DNA from: Ryuthela nishihirai
Lineage: Eukaryota > Arthropoda > Arachnida > Araneae > Heptathelidae
Assembly: GCA_038380435.1 (NCBI GenBank)
Contig: JAWZYU010000019.1
Location: 30,157,801-30,221,800 of the forward strand
Direction of reading: 5' to 3'
DNA: 64,000 nt
Below the pieces are notes generated by a model. That model did no database searches, was not told where the DNA came from, and saw only the letters and a list, made by a program, of their open reading frames with translations. The translations under genes were made by a program, and so were the position numbers. Below, piece after piece: positions 20,940-32,093 of this stretch (positions within the stretch are counted from its first letter, which is position 1; every line of letters begins with the position of its first letter).

Positions 20940-21665
20940 TGCAGGTACGTGGAACATGAGAACGTTACACAGAGATTATTCTCTTGATGTCCTCAGGCAG
21001 GAACTCCAGCATTATAACCTCGATATTCTACGCTTGCAAGAGACCAGATGGACAGTTAAAGGTGAGATACTTAAAAATAACTTTAAATTTCTCATTTCAG
21101 GCAGGGAGGATGGAAAGCATCTCCAAGGTGTGGATTTGCTTCTCAGCAGACACGCTAGTGATGCTCTTCTAGGATATGACTGCATTAATGACAGATTTCT
21201 TACAGCAAAATTTAAAACAAAAATTTAAAGACTTTTATGTCATCTGTTTTTACCCCTTCCCACACACACACAGGACTCCGATGAGAACGAGAAGGATATG
21301 TTTTACAGCCAGCTTCAGGATATTTTGAATTCTCTGAAGAGAGGAAATATTTCTCTTGTACTAGGTGACCTTATTGCTAAAGATGGTAGTGACTCTAATC
21401 TTTGGGCAGGAGTTTAGGTCTCTTTCGCATTGGTTGTCCCAATGGCAATGCAGAACATCTTCTACATCTAAGCAAAATTGATAGTTTGCGAATAATTAAC
21501 ATATACTAGAAACACCGGGACATTTATAAATACACATATGTTTCACCTAATGGATTGAACAATAATATGATAGATTATATTTTAATTAACAGCAAATGGG
21601 CTAGTTCGGTTACGAATACCAGATCATACAAGGGAGATGAATTGGGGCTAACTATTACCTGGTCA
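20940..21665 (+). pseudogene. LINE endonuclease domain, copy 1
   Basis: It opens GTWNMRTLHRDYS and continues through LDILRLQETRW, the endonuclease core block with the catalytic glutamate. Further on, the GDFNAKVG block of copy 2 is degraded to GDLIAKDG and the reading frame is lost near 21228. IDYILINSKW survives near 21570-21600. In this family the domain nicks target DNA for target-primed reverse transcription. This copy is not functional. Confidence 0.8.
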
Positions 21666-22369
21666 AAAGTGTCTTGCAACTGAAGCTTAAGAAATGTTTT
21701 GATAGCAAGTAGCTAACTAAAGATCAGCTACCTGTTTTGCTTAGATTAAAAAATATCTTTAACACTGAAGGTCTGAAAGATTCAGATACAGCCAAAGCAT
21801 ACCATGAGACGCTACTTTGTCATTATGACAATCGTGATTTGCTTACTGCTAAAGTTGGAAAAGATTGGAATCAGTTTAAACAGTTTTTTCTTGAAACTAA
21901 GAGTACTCTTTTGAATAAAAGAGAACAGGGGAAACCAAAAATAAAGTGATAAAGCAATGGGATTTTTTCTGAAAGAAGGAAGTGCAGGATTAATTTGAAT
22001 CAAAACCATACTAGTCCTAACAGACGGCATTAGAACGAGCTTAATAAATGTGTAAAGGATCAGCTGACAGCTGATAATAATCTTTGGCTTGATAGTTTGG
22101 CTGAGAAAGCACAGGAAGCAGTTAAACAGCACAACAGCAGTGGATTATCCCAGACAGTTAATGTTTTGTGTGGGAAGAAATAGACAGATACACAGGGATT
22201 GAGAGATAAATATGGTAAGGTGGTTGAAGGTGAGGATTCTGTGATGGCTAGGTGGACTGAGCATTTCAGACATGTTCTAAATAATGCGATTATTTCTACT
22301 CCTATTGTTTGTAATAAGGATAGATGCATTGCTAGCTTTAATGATGGTCCTATATCACATTCCGAAGTC

Positions 22370-23815
22370 ACTTTGGCTATCTCTAGATTAAAACTGTATA
22401 AATCCCCAGCGGTGGATGAAATCACGACTGAAACGTTTAGAGCTAGGTGCATTTGTATTGTCATATGGCTGACTGAAATTTTGAATACTTTTTAATGATA
22501 AAGATGTTGTTACTAAATATTTTACTAGAACTATTATTATCCCGATTTTTCAAAAGGTGGTCGCAGTTCTTGTGATAATTATATGGGAATTAGTTTACTT
22601 TCTGTTCTAGTTAAAGTTCTTTGCATGTCTATACTGCATAGAATTAAGAATTTGATATTGATGGACATCTGCGTAATGAACAGTGTGGATTCAGAAAAGG
22701 TAGGGAATGCATTGATCAAATATTTTCACTTATACAGACTCTTGAAAAATGTTTAGAGTTTCAGAAACCTGTTTTTTACCAGTTTTATAGATTTCAGAGA
22801 GACTTTTGATTCTGTTGATCAACATAATTTGTGGTTGATTGTTAGATCATAACGGAATATCTGCTAAGTTAGTTAGTGTAATGAAAGCTCTCTATAATAA
22901 CACTGAGTCCTGTGAGAGTTGATATGTCTTGCAGCGATTGGTTTAGCATTCCTAGTGGAGTTAGACAAGGGTGCATTTTGTAAATATATTAAATAAAACG
23001 GACCCCCCATACCTTAAATGGTCTCGAGATTTCAAAATTTCTGATTTAGATTCTGCAAACGATTTGGCCCTGTTGGCTAATGATGTTGATGAGATGAATT
23101 CTTTCATTAGGGCTGCCCATGAGAATGGTAATAGAGTAGGTTTGGTGATAAACGAAGAAAAACTAAAGTGATGAAAATTGGTCAGACAGATGGTGCTTCA
23201 GTTGCTTTGAATGGTTGTATTCTTGAGTAAGTGTCTCAGTTTAATTACCTTGAGAGCTATGTAACAGATACTGGTGATGTGCGGCATGAAGTAAATAAAA
23301 CAATAGATATTGCCGCTGCAATTTTTAAGAATCTATGGATAGTGTGGAAAAATAGGAGTATAGAACTCAAAACTGAAAATAGGCTGTATAACAGTTTGGT
23401 TCTTTCTAAGGTGAGTTATGGTAGTTAAACCTGGATCCTTTGCAAAGAGGATAACAAGAAACTTGATGCCTTTGATTCTAGATGCTTGCGAAATATCTTG
23501 TGCATTATGTGGTTTGACTTTGTAAGTAATGATGAGGTTAGAAGGAGTCATCAACCTCCTTTAAGCAACATTTTGTGCAGAGAAAGACTGCATTGGTTTG
23601 GCCATGTTGCCCGTATGCAAAGATGCATATTGGCAAACAGGATTATGAACAATGTTCCTAAAGGCTTCAGGAAAAGGGGAAGACATAAGATGCAATGGGC
23701 AGACAATGTAACAGGACCTTGCTAGAATTCGCCTACAGTGGCCAAACGCAGCAGCTGTAGCTCAGAACAGACATATCTGGAGAGAAACATTATACAGTCT
23801 GGTAGGACCTCCGTA
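22370..23815 (+). pseudogene. LINE reverse transcriptase and C-terminal domain, copy 1
   Basis: Fragments of the polymerase are visible in several frames: a K-S-P-A-V-D-E-I-T-T-E block near 22400, an EQCGFRKGRECIDQIFSL-like stretch near 22680-22730, and motif A as IDFRETFDSVD near 22785-22815 with its first aspartate kept. Motif C is changed from YADD to SAND at 23052-23063, which removes the first catalytic aspartate of that box. The C-terminal SQFNYLESYVTDTGD, RERLHWFGHVA and MQWADNV stretches follow. Several stops confirm decay. Confidence 0.8.
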
Positions 23816-23835
23816 ATCCATGATTGTATGAGGAT

Positions 23836-24589
23836 TTCTGTATGCATGCATGTAGCGTTGATTTTATTCATTAAAATTAAAAGCAAATTTGTTAGAAAAA
23901 CGTTTTCACTTATATTTTAATTTTCATTATTCACTTTCCATATTATAAACCCTTAGCCAAATTTAAGAATTTTTTCCAGAATAAAATATATCGGGGATTC
24001 AGAGAAACTTTTAAAATTCATCAAGTTTAATCAATGATGCTCGAGGTAGAAAATTTCGCCTTTGCGATATCTACGACAATAATAGAAGCAAAATTGCAGC
24101 GTTCTCACATCCCAAAAAAATGCTTTAGAAAAAAAGTGACTTTTGTCAGTCACAAAATGAAGATTTTTCCCTTCTGCAAGTCGCGTTGTTTTAACAGGCA
24201 ACCATTTTTTTTTCTCTTTTTTCGTCCCTCTGTCTATCGTTACAGTTGGGGTGCCATCAGAAGAGCGGCGAACTTTTTCAGCTTGAGTCAAAAGTGGTTG
24301 ATCAACTTGATAAGATCAAAGTAGTTATAGAGCATGTAATAAAATAAACTTAATAGCACTTAATAACTAAATAACACTAAAATAAATATAAAAGCACTTA
24401 AATAAAAGGAGATATCATTTTCAAGTTATTTAGGTTATCCAATTTAGGCAATTTTTGGGGTAATTGATGCTCTACTAATTTAGTATGAAGATATTATTAC
24501 TTGTTCTTCCTAAAGCCCACATAACATCACCATATGATCCATTTAATAGCATGAAATGTTTTTGCAGTATTATAACAACTTACAGTCGT
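23836..24589. other. No recognisable feature
   Basis: AT-rich DNA. I recognise neither a gene nor a repeat shared with the rest of the window. Confidence 0.4.
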
Positions 24590-24591
24590 CT

Positions 24592-24735
24592 TCGGCGGTA
24601 CAGTGGTATCACGTTGCCTCGTGGTGACACTGCTGCAGCTGAGGTCCTGGTTCGAATCCGCTGGTGGCATGACTGTTTGTACTCTGCTTGTCCTTGCATG
24701 AAAAGGTCTATACAAGCTAGGAAAAGCTTCTAGGA
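24592..24735 (+). mobile_element. SINE-C: third tRNA-derived element
   Basis: A tRNA-like head (cggtacagtggtatcacg as an A-box-like stretch; ctggttcgaatccgctgg as the B box) is followed by a short body ending tgcatgaaaaggtctatac and aagctagga. The body end recurs on the minus strand at 56640-56715, so this is a family rather than a single tRNA gene. No acceptor-stem pairing is evident. Confidence 0.6.
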
Positions 24736-25502
24736 CTCTCATCGAAAAATTACGTTATCACAAAAAAATAACGTGTGGCAATATAGTGCGAGCTTTGAAA
24801 CTTTTGTGGGATGATAAAATAAAAGGAACTTGCATTAGATTCTGCGTTATGCTATTCCAGTTGCATAATGTAAGGTGATTAATTGATAAAAATTTATTTT
24901 TTTTAAATTTTTCATGAATTTACATTAACAAAAAATTAGCAAAATTTAATTCCCCTTCAGACTTATTATTTAAATTTGTCGAGGCAGTGCTCAATCGCCA
25001 CAACTAAATTGCCTTCAGCGATTCTCAGAAAAATTGCAATTTTAACTTCAGCAGAATATAAAATTATTTACAAAATATACATATAAGACGAAAGCAAAAA
25101 GCATTAATATATAAACGCATCTCACATCGAAATCCGTTTTTGCAGTTCTGCCCATACAGCTACGGTGGTTGTCAACTTGCATTGTCCATGAATACTTAAT
25201 GACTCCCAGAGAAGTGGCTTTGGTTGGAGTCGCCTCTGTCTTATCTCTTTTACCCCAGTCTCCTTGCTTATCGTTCAGAGTGAAAGCAATGCTTCAAATA
25301 TAAAAGCACTTCCTGTCCCCAGAAATGAAACCAAAAATATGTGGTTTTCAAACATCTTGGTATCTAAAAGGTTAAACAGTAGTAATGTAATTAAAAGTCG
25401 AGGAATTTTTCTTAAAAGGAAAGATTCGTTTTTTTTAAATGAAAGCTCAGTTGAAAGAGTTTTAAAGTGTAACGGAAATCAGTAATTTACTATTGAGTTA
25501 CA
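24736..25502. other. No recognisable feature
   Basis: AT-rich DNA. The open frame near 25264-25485 has no recognisable motif. Confidence 0.4.
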
Positions 25503-25601
25503 CCACTGCTTAAAAATGTCTTACTGGTACGCCGTACCGACAAATAATTTCTTGCCAGTACGGTGAACCTGCGCGTACTGGCCTACTTTCACCACTGTTT
25601 A
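25503..25601 (-). repeat. Possible hAT-derived palindromic fragment
   Basis: Read on the minus strand it begins cagtggtgaaagtaggccag and ends just before another cagtggtg. Inside are two inverted word pairs around ggtacggcgtacc and ccagtacg...cgtactgg. The end sequence resembles one type of hAT terminus, but only direct, not inverted, termini were found, so it is a remnant at best. Confidence 0.35.
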
Positions 25602-25709
25602 CGTATAAGTTTCTTAGGACAGGCGATGGTGTTGTTAAAGCTTCCATAGCTGTGTAAACACAGACAGTATATTTTTGCAATTTAGTCTGTAGATGGATTT
25701 GATATAGAT

Positions 25710-25893
25710 CAGGGGGGGGCAAATAGCGGCCCGCGGAGAGTTTTTTGTGGCCCGCCAAGACAGTCAGAAAAATCCGCCTTGAACCGAGATTTCCTTCCCG
25801 TGCGCGACCGAAGATTCGTCTCGTATTTTCCACTAGGACGGCCACGTCAATACGCATCCGCAGTGTAGATACGAAAACAATTGCCCACCCCTG
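25710..25893. mobile_element. hAT-type MITE, 184 bp, with 8-bp target duplication
   Basis: It starts caggggggggcaaatagcgg and ends caattgcccacccctg, giving inverted termini of the caggggtgggcaa type known from hAT elements. It is flanked by atatagat at 25702-25709 and 25894-25901. The interior is GC-rich relative to its surroundings and has subterminal gcggcccgcgg and gtggcccgcc words. No transposase is encoded. Confidence 0.85.
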
Positions 25894-25901
25894 ATATAGA
25901 T

Positions 25902-26887
25902 CATTATCTTCAGCAACAATTGAGCATAAAAAGTTTATTTTGAATGTATGAAACATAGAATTTGACTTTCACTAGTATCGTACATACTTCTTTTTTTGTC
26001 TAGACCAGTGGCGGACTGGCATTTTTTATCAGTGACCTATAGCAGGAGGGTCCGGTCCTACTAACTGTTTAATATTTTAGTTTTATCCCAATTCCGTGGA
26101 ACTTGTGTAAAATATGAAATTTTATTTTTCCAACAAAAAAAAATTCTTTGTCCTATTAGAACAGTTTGTTTTTTTTTGGAACATTGAAGGCTCTGGTTTA
26201 GACAGTGTGTTGTTCACAGCTTGTTATTTCGCTCGCAACAAGTTGATTTCACTAATAAGAAAGACCTGTTTTAAAAGCCTTCCATATATTTCCTTTACAC
26301 TTTAAAGCCAAAGTTCGTTTTCCTTAATTTTTTTTGTGAATTCTAGCATACAAGCGATTACTATTTTGTCTATAATGGCTATACAGTATGATACATGCCA
26401 TCTAAAATTGATGGTGTAATATTTCTCTGATAAATGGATATCGTAAGTTATCAATAGCATTTATCAGTTTTCAAGGAAAATTTTTTTAATTTAGTTTTTT
26501 TAAATATATACAGAAACGATTTCCTTACAGCGAACTTAGTACTGGTTTCACAAAACTAATAGTTGCACGAAACAGCAATAAATGAAACATTGCCTCCTTC
26601 CACAACAAAACAGAACAAGCACTGTCATCATTTCAATTATTTTACACGAAAATAAGAAACAAACATTTATTTATATTGCCAAGAAAATAATTCGGCATGA
26701 AGTCCTCGATTATATATTTAAAGTTTTTTCTTTTTCCTTTTGGACACATTTAATTTTTATTGCTTATTACTATCATTATTGTTTTCTAAGAAATTACCCG
26801 TGTTATTGCTTTTTTGCTTTTGTTTTCATATAACTTTTTGTTACCTTTTTTTCTGTTGCACTTATTTGTACTTTATCACCTGTTCTT
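25902..26887. other. Mostly unrecognised AT-rich DNA
   Basis: At 26006 a cagtggcggactggc word resembles the end of some DNA transposons, but no partner end was found. The rest is T-rich with no recognised motif. Confidence 0.4.
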
Positions 26888-27243
26888 GGGGCGGGGGTGG
26901 TTCAGTCGGTAGCGCGCCAGGCTCGTAATCTGTAGTTCCCAGGTTTGAGTTCCAGCTCGGTCAGCGTTGAGATTTATCTCCGCAAAATTCCCCGCCCTGC
27001 CCACGGTCAGTAGGGGACACCGATGGGCTTGGAAAGGCTGCCGTCCGTCGGATGGGACGTTAAGCCGTGAGAGACGTGAAAGAACACGCAGGATGGCCTT
27101 GAAGGGAGGCTACCATCTGTCTCCCAACAGCTGTTCCAGTGAGTCCCCTCCCCCAACCTTCTCTGAGCCTTCGGGGTCCATGTGACCTGTCTATTTAGCC
27201 CATGGTGTGCAAAAAAGTGCCGCTCAGAAGTAAAACAACCCAA
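26888..27243 (+). mobile_element. SINE-A with a short internal deletion
   Basis: The head (ggttcagtcggtagcgcgcc) and tail (aaaacaacccaa) are intact. About 40 bases of the body between taagccgtg and aaagaacacgc are missing or rearranged compared with other copies. No convincing target duplication was seen. Confidence 0.9.
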
Positions 27244-27282
27244 CTCTTCTGTTCCACAATATCTGTGTGTGCCAGAATACTG

Positions 27283-27350
27283 CAGCTAACACTAAACGTT
27301 TGAGCTACTTAACACTAAACGTTTGAGCTAACACTAAACGTTTGAGACTG
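27283..27350. repeat. Three tandem copies of a ~20-bp word
   Basis: aacactaaacgtttgag occurs three times in direct orientation (from about 27288, 27318 and 27334). Confidence 0.85.
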
Positions 27351-27675
27351 TCTATCACAAGCTTTTCAATGGATCTCCATCGCAAAATTCGAAATTCTCT
27401 ATTCACAGCACATAGTAACGATGGAGCAGAGGCATATAAGTAAACGGAATCAATCCATGTTAGCTGATTATTGTTCACTGCTTCAGAATCTACTTGGGAA
27501 ACTCCAGAATCTATATACAAGCGTAAATCATTCTTCAAAAACATTAGGTAAAGTACAATACATATAAAAAATGTATTATTGTATCACATGATTTTGTGAA
27601 TGAAATTTTAGTTGTTTCTCAAGAACTATAATCTTAGGGTTAAAAAAGGCCATTTTCGGAAACTGCTAAAAATTA

Positions 27676-28022
27676 TGTTGGGTTTTCTGAGTGGCATTTC
27701 TTTGCATATAAGAGTCTAAATGGCCAGGTCACAAGGACACCAACAACTTAGAGAAAGTTGTGAAGGGGACAGCTGTTAGGAGACAAATGGGTCACCTTCC
27801 ATCAAGGTCATTAGCACTTTTCTTAACGTGCTCAGAGTATGGCTCATCTGCGCACGGTTCCAAGGCTTAACATCCCATCCGTTGGATGAGGCCTATCCAA
27901 GCCCATCGCTGTCCCCTTTTTCAGGAAGGTTGAGGAAATAAATAGAAACGCTGGTATAATTGAGACCCGAACTTGATAAATTCCAATTACCAGCCTGGCG
28001 AGCTACAGACTACACCACTGCG
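27676..28022 (-). mobile_element. SINE-A, strongly diverged copy
   Basis: The remaining words gttgggttttctgag, taaatggccaggtcacaagg, acagctgttaggagac, a ctgcgcacgg-type segment and the degraded B-box/A-box ends at the right follow SINE-A order. The copy is old. Confidence 0.75.
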
Positions 28023-28603
28023 CCTAAGATTTCTGTAAGTAAACTCCAATTCTGTAAGAACACATAGACAAAAGCTTTAATTTATTAATAAGCGTAATGA
28101 ATATCATACTGTATAAAATTTTCGCATTTAATTATAAGGAACGGGACCTACAGATTGTGTGTTTCTTCTCCAAGTACAGAATGTTTAGTGGAAACATTGG
28201 AACTTAATCACACGAAAAAAGGATAAACGTGAACGAAAATATTACGTTCGCCAACGTGTTTCATTAGATGTCACTGCTAATTCTATCTGGTACTTTAACC
28301 AGACCTCAAATTGCAGATCAAAAATACTAATGCTGAGGTGACTGTCCAGTTTTGCTGTGTTTGTATTTCTTGTTTTTAAAACCAACTGAATGAAAACTTC
28401 AACACTTAACATTACTCAATCACAATACGATTTTTATTACGTTCAAAAGAAGAAACGTGTTTTTTCGCATGATTTACTCCACAGAACTTTCACTCTTTTC
28501 TACAAATCCGTGAATGCACTTCAAAGTGACAAATTATTTATTTTTCCGTCTTCTACACATAAAAGAAAATCAAAGAAAGGAAATAAAAAATCAAAGAGCT
28601 CAC
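28023..28603. other. No recognisable feature
   Basis: AT-rich DNA left of the candidate exon (downstream on the minus strand). If the exon is real, this would be intron sequence. Confidence 0.35.
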
Positions 28604-28857
28604 GGAATCACTAACACGAGGGTCAATCTTCTTCAAGTGTATGCTGTACGAAAGGCCGCTTCTGCCACTGGGCGGTATGTCTAAAGGCACGTAAATGTCA
28701 CGAGGCCTAGACAGGTTCTCCCAGACCTCTGGAATTTCCACTCCAAGGATTAAGGAGTGCAGTTGATGGGAGAAGGAACGTTCACCTCTAAAACCTTTTA
28801 TCTGACCCCTGGAGATCAGGAAGTCACAAGCTTCACACGACTTCTTAGTCTTGGCTT
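28604..28857 (-). CDS. Candidate internal exon of an unrecognised host protein
   Basis: On the minus strand an open stretch of 84 codons plus two leading bases is bounded by an acceptor-like ctaacaacag just upstream of 28857 and a donor-like gtgagc just downstream of 28604. A CTAAC branch-like word sits unusually close to the acceptor. The predicted peptide is not low-complexity and not repeat-derived. It includes KKSCEACDFLISRG, then GFRGERSFSHQLHSLILGV, then VPLDIPPSGRSG and a KKIDPRVSDS end. It is more GC-rich than both flanks. The open frame also continues upstream of the acceptor for about 20 codons to a stop, so the exon edge is not certain. I do not recognise the family. It could instead be a fragment of an unknown transposon protein. 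Confidence 0.4.
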
Positions 28858-29427
28858 CTGTTGTTAGGGGTTTTTGGAAAGTAATAGATTTATGCCCCTG
28901 CTCACCACCTCTCTACAGTATTCAGTTCTCAAGCGCTTGCTGAAAATGCTGGAATGCGAATTGTTAGTGTAGTGATTTTCAAAAAAATCCGTCGATTTTT
29001 TGTTTCTTTAATTAAAAAAAAGAGACTGGTTTATCCTGTGTTTTAGCCTATTTTGTTTCGAAGGGATAAAAGCTAATTAACTTACACACTGCCCTGCCAA
29101 AATATTAGAGAATTCATAGTGTTATGTCAATGACAATATAACTTTGAAGTTCTATAACTTCTAAAATACGCATTTAATGAAAAAATGTGATTGAAGATAA
29201 ATAAAAGATCATAATCGAATCTGTTTAAATCTGGATTTTCAAAAGTATTCGTTCAGTATTTAAAAGCTATGTAATTGAAATATTTAACAATAAATTATTT
29301 TGATTTATAAAAATCATTCATAATTGTCTAATATTGAATATCCAGTTTATATATTTATTTTATTAAATTGCTTGAAAGAATACTGTTATTTAAGTTTTAA
29401 TTACTTTCTGGAGCAAATTTTTATAAA
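28858..29427. other. No firm feature; possible further exon-like stretch
   Basis: On the minus strand, 28880-29009 is open in another frame (contains FSKRLRTEYCREVVSRG) after a pyrimidine-rich acceptor-like ctcttttttttaattaaag. It does not join in phase to the 28604-28857 frame through any obvious splice pair. That suggests either a frameshift in one decayed gene or chance. The rest is AT-rich. Confidence 0.3.
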
Positions 29428-29625
29428 GCATGGCCGAGTGGTTAGCGCGCTTGGCTACTGATCTACAGGACCTGGGTTCGAGCCCCGGGTAAGGCATGGA
29501 TGTTCGTGTTGTTTTCTGCTGAGGTCCTGCCATCCTCTCAGATCTTCTACTGTGGCATGTAAACTGACAGGCTCCTGTCAGACCTCTGTGGCAAGCAGCT
29601 GCTTGAGGGGGTATTTATTTTATTT
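29428..29625 (+). mobile_element. SINE-B, full-length reference copy
   Basis: The tRNA-Ser/Leu-like head (tggccgagtggttagcgcgc, with B box gggttcgagccccgggtaa) is followed by the body with atcctctcagatcttctac and the hallmark gcaagcagctgcttgagggg. It ends with a ggtatttattttatttattt tail. Other copies: 17012-17195, 54256-54430, 56815-57035 and fragments. Confidence 0.9.
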
Positions 29626-30245
29626 ATTTTGCTTTTGTGAAATATTTAAGCTTCCAGAATTCTTTAAATATTCACTCGTTATTGTTGAAAATTGAGAAAT
29701 AAATAGTTTTGTTTTAATTCATTTTTTTATTCTTTATAATATTTAAACTATGACGTTCAACACCAGTACGTCCTGTATTTAATTTAAATGCTTTTTAATT
29801 GAAAGAAGTTTCTCTTTATTATTACCCATTTCTCTTCACTATCGTTGATAGCGATGGTTTGTGTCAGACATTCAGAATTCAGTTTATTAAAATGCTGGAT
29901 ACCAAAAGCACAGCATCGTGAGAACAGTAAACATATGCTCACCAGCTGCAAGACTCTTCACTGAAATGAGTTTTGCGTCTTCACGATTTGCCGAAGTTGG
30001 TTCGTTGTTTCGTAAAAGACGTCAAGAATGTCAAGCGCTGCTGTTGCCTTTTCTTTGTTATTTCTCTGGAGTGAAACGATATTAGATCTTGCTAATTGAA
30101 ATCTGTCAAGATTAGGGAGGAGAAAATTTTTCTAACATTCAGAAAGAAACCATTAGAGAGACTTTTAGGCCTCAAAATGTTTACAATTTAGAAGAAAAAA
30201 ATAATGAAGCATCAAAAGTTTAATTAGTTTATTTTACATCAAAAT
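29626..30245. other. No recognisable feature
   Basis: AT-rich DNA without family motifs. Confidence 0.4.
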
Positions 30246-30440
30246 GGATCTTGTGTTTCACACAAAATGGCCAGGTCATAATAACTAAGAAAAATCTAAG
30301 AAAGGGGGATTCGATGGATTGGCAGTTGTTAGTAGACAGATGGATTGGCAGTTGTTAGTAGACAGATGAAAGCCTCCAGTCAACCATATATCAACCATAT
30401 ACAGTGTGTTCTTTAACGTGCTCAAGCTATTGCTCTCGTA
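30246..30440 (-). mobile_element. SINE-A, short degraded copy with internal duplications
   Basis: Words such as cacaaaatggccaggtcat and ttctttaacgtgctc follow SINE-A order. A ~27-bp block (gatggattggcagttgttag and following bases) is tandemly duplicated, as is caaccatat. Confidence 0.7.
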
Positions 30441-31229
30441 TTTATAACGCAACGTAGGGATACGAAGAAGGGAATTCCAAAAATAAATGTATCAGTTTCA
30501 AAAATCTACAATCAGGAAAATGTAGCAGTTTTAGGAAGAGGAAATCGGGATATTTACGGAAGTGTCCCGGCTTTTGCCTATGGAAAACTGGTCACCATGG
30601 TCCATAGTCGATAAGGACAAACACCGTCTTTATATTCTCTGACAAAAGAGCAATTTGGAACCGAGCGGGCATTATTTTTATTTCCGCGAAACTGAACAAA
30701 ATTATTAATTTTAAATATTCAATATTTAGCGATACTGAACAAAATTCTATTAATTTTCAATCTCGTTTCAGCTCATTGAGATGAAATTTGAATATGATAT
30801 ATTCGCATTAAAATATAATTCAAATTACAATGATGGAATATATTTTTGTGGTATTGGGAATAGGCAAAGGTAGAAAAAGAAATCTACTAACATTTCACGA
30901 ATTTTTTTTTTCTCATTTTACCAATTTCTTCATTGAGCATATCTCTTTCAATGAGGGCCACATTTTTTTATGATTCTGAGAAAAAGCTTTTGAGGAAATA
31001 TTTAACATTTGTATGTGTATATAAATTGATGATTTTCGAGAACACCCAGAAATAAATTTCCGCTACGTTTTCGTTATACCAAGAAACTCAGGAAAAGAAA
31101 TATTTCAATCTCCTCCCTCTTCTAGGAAGTGTTCCGGAAAGAGGGAGATAGGAACTGGAGTGAAGCCTTCCATGAACAACATCTGGTGAATTGGAAACCT
31201 TTTTCAAGAAAAAGCGTGCATTTCTCAAC
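30441..31229. other. No recognisable feature
   Basis: AT-rich DNA. No motif was identified. Confidence 0.4.
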
Positions 31230-31535
31230 CTAGGAGAATGTCTCTTTATAAACTAGAAGATGTTTAGCATGTAGTGTTATTAGAGAATGCAGCTCCAAGG
31301 AAACAAGAAAGTGAACTATAAAAGTCGTATAAAGAATCTGGGGGTGCCGCTGTGAGAATGCGAGGAAGGCACGCAGAAAAATAACATGTGAGGAATGTAG
31401 AAGATATATTGAGAATATATTCTTCTTGAGAGAAAGCAGTCGATACACTTGGAGCAGTAGCTGTGAAACGATTTGATGTGTTCATTTAAAGAATGCTTGG
31501 AAGTTAACCGAAAGAAAGGCGTGTTAGACAAAAAG
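31230..31535 (-). pseudogene. Possible decayed C2H2 zinc-finger array
   Basis: On the minus strand, pieces of the C-x2-C-x3-F-x5-L-x2-H-x3-5-H pattern appear in sequence across frames. One is TSKHSLNEHIKSFH (second half of a finger). Next comes CSKCIDCFLSRR, which keeps both cysteines and the phenylalanine but has lost the leucine and first histidine. Then FSQRHPQ with a later H, and HSLITLHAKHLLVYKE, where HLLVYKE resembles the H-x3-H plus TGEKP linker. Spacing is near the 28-residue repeat, but frame changes occur between fingers and no finger is complete. It may be a relic of a KRAB-less arthropod zinc-finger gene, or coincidence. Confidence 0.4.
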
Positions 31536-32093
31536 AATGGGTATAGGGAGAAAAGAAATGGGAATAGTGGAGAGGAAAAAAAGATCTTTAGGTTGATTGA
31601 AAACGGAAGAAATAGAGCCTGAATATTGACGACTGGGTTTGAAGAGTGTGGACGATTTAGTTGAAATACTCGCAGACCTAGTGCATGTCTCTTATACGAG
31701 CCAGGAATGTTTTTCTTTTGAAAAATTTGATTGTTGTGTTCTTTATTTTATTTTTGTAGTTTCTCTGAGGTTATTGAACATGGAGGAATTTATTTCGAAT
31801 ATCGAATTGCTACTAACGAATTCTAATGATGTCGAAACCTTATGATGGGGACGAACCAACTTTGAATTTTTAAGTGCTATAACAAGCCATGTATAAATTA
31901 ATGAACCGGTTGGTTTGTTGTTTTAAAGATACTGAGTCGCAAGAGATAAATAATTTGTTATTTGTTACTTAAGAGATTGCTAGGGTTAGTCCGTGATAAT
32001 TGTAGTATTCTTTGTTTCATTGATCACTGAGAAACAAGTATTTGACTTTATGGCTTGGTTTGATGTATACATACATAGTACATGCAGGCCAAA
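31536..32093. other. No recognisable feature
   Basis: Purine-rich to AT-rich DNA with a short open frame at 31639-31845 that shows no motif. Confidence 0.4.

Larger units (their letters stand above)
20255..23835 (+). mobile_element. RTE-like LINE, near full length but heavily mutated (copy 1)
   Basis: It is collinear with the copy at 40713-44121 from ctctgctgagg (about 20450) through to ggacctccgtaatccatg (about 23820). An additional ~195 bp upstream looks like more 5' untranslated sequence. Encoded parts in order are: an AP-type endonuclease (from about 20940), a linker, the reverse transcriptase (about 22370-23070) and a C-terminal domain (to about 23815). Multiple stops and frameshifts separate these parts. 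The 5' start is approximate. Confidence 0.85.

Noticed and set aside
25510..25956. A 148-codon minus-strand frame
   Set aside because: It spans the hAT MITE (25710-25893) with its flanking duplications. A MITE cannot be part of a conserved frame here.
26006..26070. A DNA transposon end (cagtggcggactggc)
   Set aside because: No inverted partner or target duplication was found within the following kilobases.
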